A DNA stretch of 64,000 nucleotides from Methylobacterium sp. C25 (GTDB lineage: Bacteria; Pseudomonadota; Alphaproteobacteria; Rhizobiales; Beijerinckiaceae). The translations under genes and the position numbers were made by a program. Shown piece after piece: positions 62,682 to 64,000 of this stretch. How positions within the stretch are numbered: the stretch's first letter is position 1; every line of letters begins with the position of its first letter. Below the pieces are notes generated by a model. The model was not told the DNA's origin. It did no database searches and saw only the letters and a program-made list of their open reading frames with translations. The DNA lies in assembly GCF_021352225.1 (NCBI RefSeq), contig NZ_JAAUVI010000013.1:47618-111617 (forward strand). The letters are read 5' to 3'.

Positions 62682-62757
62682 GGCAGGAGTGGAGGGACTC
62701 GAACCCGCAACCTCCGGTTTTGGAGACCGGCGCTCTGACCAGTTGAGCTACACTCCT
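62682..62757 (-). tRNA. trnW: tRNA-Trp (anticodon CCA)
   Basis: A full 76-base cloverleaf with an encoded CCA end. The acceptor stem is AGGAGTG/CACTCCT, the D-arm contains GCTCAACTGGTCAGAGC, the anticodon loop is CTCCAAA with CCA at 62723-62721, and the T-loop is GGTTCGAGTCC. It is transcribed with secE-nusG-rplKA on the minus strand, as in many bacteria. Confidence 0.97.
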
Positions 62758-62846
62758 ACGGCGCCTCGGCGCGGCGACGTCAATGCCGCAAGGGCGATCC
62801 GGATGCAAGAGGCAGCCGGCGGGGTTCCTGCCACTGTGGCACGGTT

Positions 62847-63755
62847 TCACTCGTAGGCGGACCGCTCTTCGGACGACAGCGGCCGGACGCCTTCGGGCGA
62901 AGCGAGGAAAAGCTCGCGGCTGCGCGGATATGGGCCACGTCCAAACTCGCTCTTCGCCTCGGCGTAGAGGTCGCGCCTGCCGCCGTAGTCCGGTGTCCAG
63001 CCGATCAGGAAATCGCGGCGCGGAACCATCATGACGAGGCTCGGTCCGAGATCCTTGCGGATGCGGCCGAGGAAATCCGGAAGCAGGAGGCGCGCGCCGT
63101 CATAGGAATCCCCGCTCGAGACGGTGACGAAGCCGCCACCGCGCCCGGTTCGGACTTTTGGCTCGATCGTACGGGAGGCCTCTTCGAGATTGCTGATCGC
63201 CGTGCTCTCGACGGTCGACGCCGTAACGCTCCAGCGATCGAATTCCTTGGTCGTCAGCGTGCCGTAGGAATCCGGCTCGTCGAGTGCATAGACGATCACC
63301 AGCTCGTCCGAGAGCTTGCGGTGGACGACGTCGAGGCCCTTGGCGAGATAGTCCGTCGGAACGATCTGGATGCGCAGGCGCGATCGGGCCTGCTCGAAGG
63401 TGTGGTCTTGTGCGCCGTTGGGCGCAGCCTTCTTCCGGCGCTGCGCATCCACCACGCCGAGGAATTTTGTGATCTCGGCCCTGCGGCGCCCGGGCTCCAT
63501 GCCGTCGACGACCGTATGGAGATTGCCGACATAGATCCGAAACGCATCCACCTTGAAGGTGGCGGGGTCTGCCGGATCGAGGATGACGGGCCAGTCTGGA
63601 TACTCGTCGCGAACGATCGCGACGACCTCGTCGCGAAACCGGCCGGTTTTCAACTCGTCGCCCTTCGAGCAGGCGCTCAGTAGAACCGCACTGCCCATGG
63701 CGAGCACCAGTCGCCGATCGGGCCGGTCACGGCCATCGCTCAGCATGCCTGCCAT
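62847..63755 (-). CDS. lipoprotein of unknown function (DUF1444-like)
   Basis: Exported lipoprotein of about 302 residues. The N-terminus has a basic region (DRPDRRLVLAMGSAVLLSAC) ending in a lipobox LSAC, so the Cys at about residue 29 should be lipidated. The body has a repeated alpha/beta pattern with LRIQIVPTDYLAKGLDVVHRKLSDELVIVYALDEPDSYGTLT and SLVMMVPRRDFLIGWTPDYGG, which recalls the DUF1444 family, a loose match. It sits between tuf and tRNA-Trp, where most bacteria have nothing. Start: ATG at 63755; a GTG 16 codons earlier would lie in the tuf terminator. Confidence 0.65.
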   Translation of the reverse strand: MAGMLSDGRDRPDRRLVLAMGSAVLLSACSKGDELKTGRFRDEVVAIVRDEYPDWPVILDPADPATFKVDAFRIYVGNLHTVVDGMEPGRRRAEITKFLGVVDAQRRKKAAPNGAQDHTFEQARSRLRIQIVPTDYLAKGLDVVHRKLSDELVIVYALDEPDSYGTLTTKEFDRWSVTASTVESTAISNLEEASRTIEPKVRTGRGGGFVTVSSGDSYDGARLLLPDFLGRIRKDLGPSLVMMVPRRDFLIGWTPDYGGRRDLYAEAKSEFGRGPYPRSRELFLASPEGVRPLSSEERSAYE

Positions 63756-63789
63756 TCGAGACGTCCCCGCTGCCGGATGGATGATCAAC

Positions 63790-63822
63790 AAAAAAGCCGG
63801 CACCCATGGTGGTGGGTGCCGG
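63790..63822 (-). terminator. Rho-independent terminator of tuf
   Basis: Perfect ten-base arms CCGGCACCCA (63797-63806) and TGGGTGCCGG (63813-63822) with a six-base loop. On the minus strand the hairpin is followed by C and six T residues (63795-63790). It lies about 57 bases after the tuf stop, so tuf is not read into the lipoprotein gene. Confidence 0.92.
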
Positions 63823-63878
63823 CGATCTCGATGGTCGACTATCTTCGATGATGGCCCGGCATCGCAGCCGGGATCATC

Positions 63879-64000
<122 letters not shown>

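Overview
The window is a GC-rich stretch of an alphaproteobacterial chromosome. The gene content fits a Methylobacterium/Methylorubrum-like member of the Hyphomicrobiales: a yajC-secD-secF cluster followed by a Mth938-fold gene and a squalene/phytoene-synthase-like gene, a propionyl-CoA carboxylase beta subunit, a hopanoid-methylase-like radical SAM protein, a PF13557-type outer-membrane protein, an IalB-family protein and a very large trimeric autotransporter. The genus is inferred from this gene set and was not tested by a search. No rRNA, CRISPR array, insertion sequence, phage gene or origin was seen.

Left part (1-16 kb): a class GN sortase overlaps the gene for its probable substrate, a VIT/vWA protein with an LPQTA sorting tail. 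Next come uvrA, an outer-membrane channel-like protein with a clear terminator, and an ECF sigma/anti-sigma pair. That pair is transcribed divergently from a cytosolic HtrA-like protein that has lost its whole catalytic triad. trmFO is coupled to an MHS-type transporter, which converges on a GNAT acetyltransferase. A lactate permease with its own terminator follows.

Middle part (16-44 kb): the Sec accessory operon (yajC, secD, secF and two downstream genes) and a run of small envelope or unknown genes (metallophosphoesterase, TerB-like, two secreted proteins). pccB is followed by two tandem AraC-type genes, one of which lacks its DNA-binding domain. Then come a FemAB-like protein, a compositionally mosaic unknown gene, an M20 amidohydrolase, a cation diffusion facilitator, HIT and PilZ proteins, and NAD synthetase. 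A ClC chloride transporter is divergent from a MarR regulator across a small dyad. FtsK (without membrane segments), a LolA-like carrier, PlsC and exonuclease III complete this part.

Right part (44-64 kb): nearly everything is on the minus strand. It holds an APC amino-acid transporter, bioF, a methyltransferase with a regulatory domain, an IalB-like protein, a secreted unknown and a 2529-residue trimeric autotransporter, which together may form a cell-surface module. After a 750-bp gene-free region come a B12-binding radical SAM protein (probable HpnP) and the translation/secretion block tuf (partial), a lipoprotein, tRNA-Trp, secE, nusG, rplK and rplA. The block ends in a terminator and is not followed by rplJL.

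The most unusual items are the triad-less HtrA-like protein beside the ECF pair, the architecture of the autotransporter (a long N-terminal extension, and duplicated segments differing by exactly one heptad), the surface-protein neighbourhood with a PKMT-like methyltransferase, the mosaic gene at 29-30 kb, and a perfect palindrome over the start codon of the radical SAM gene.
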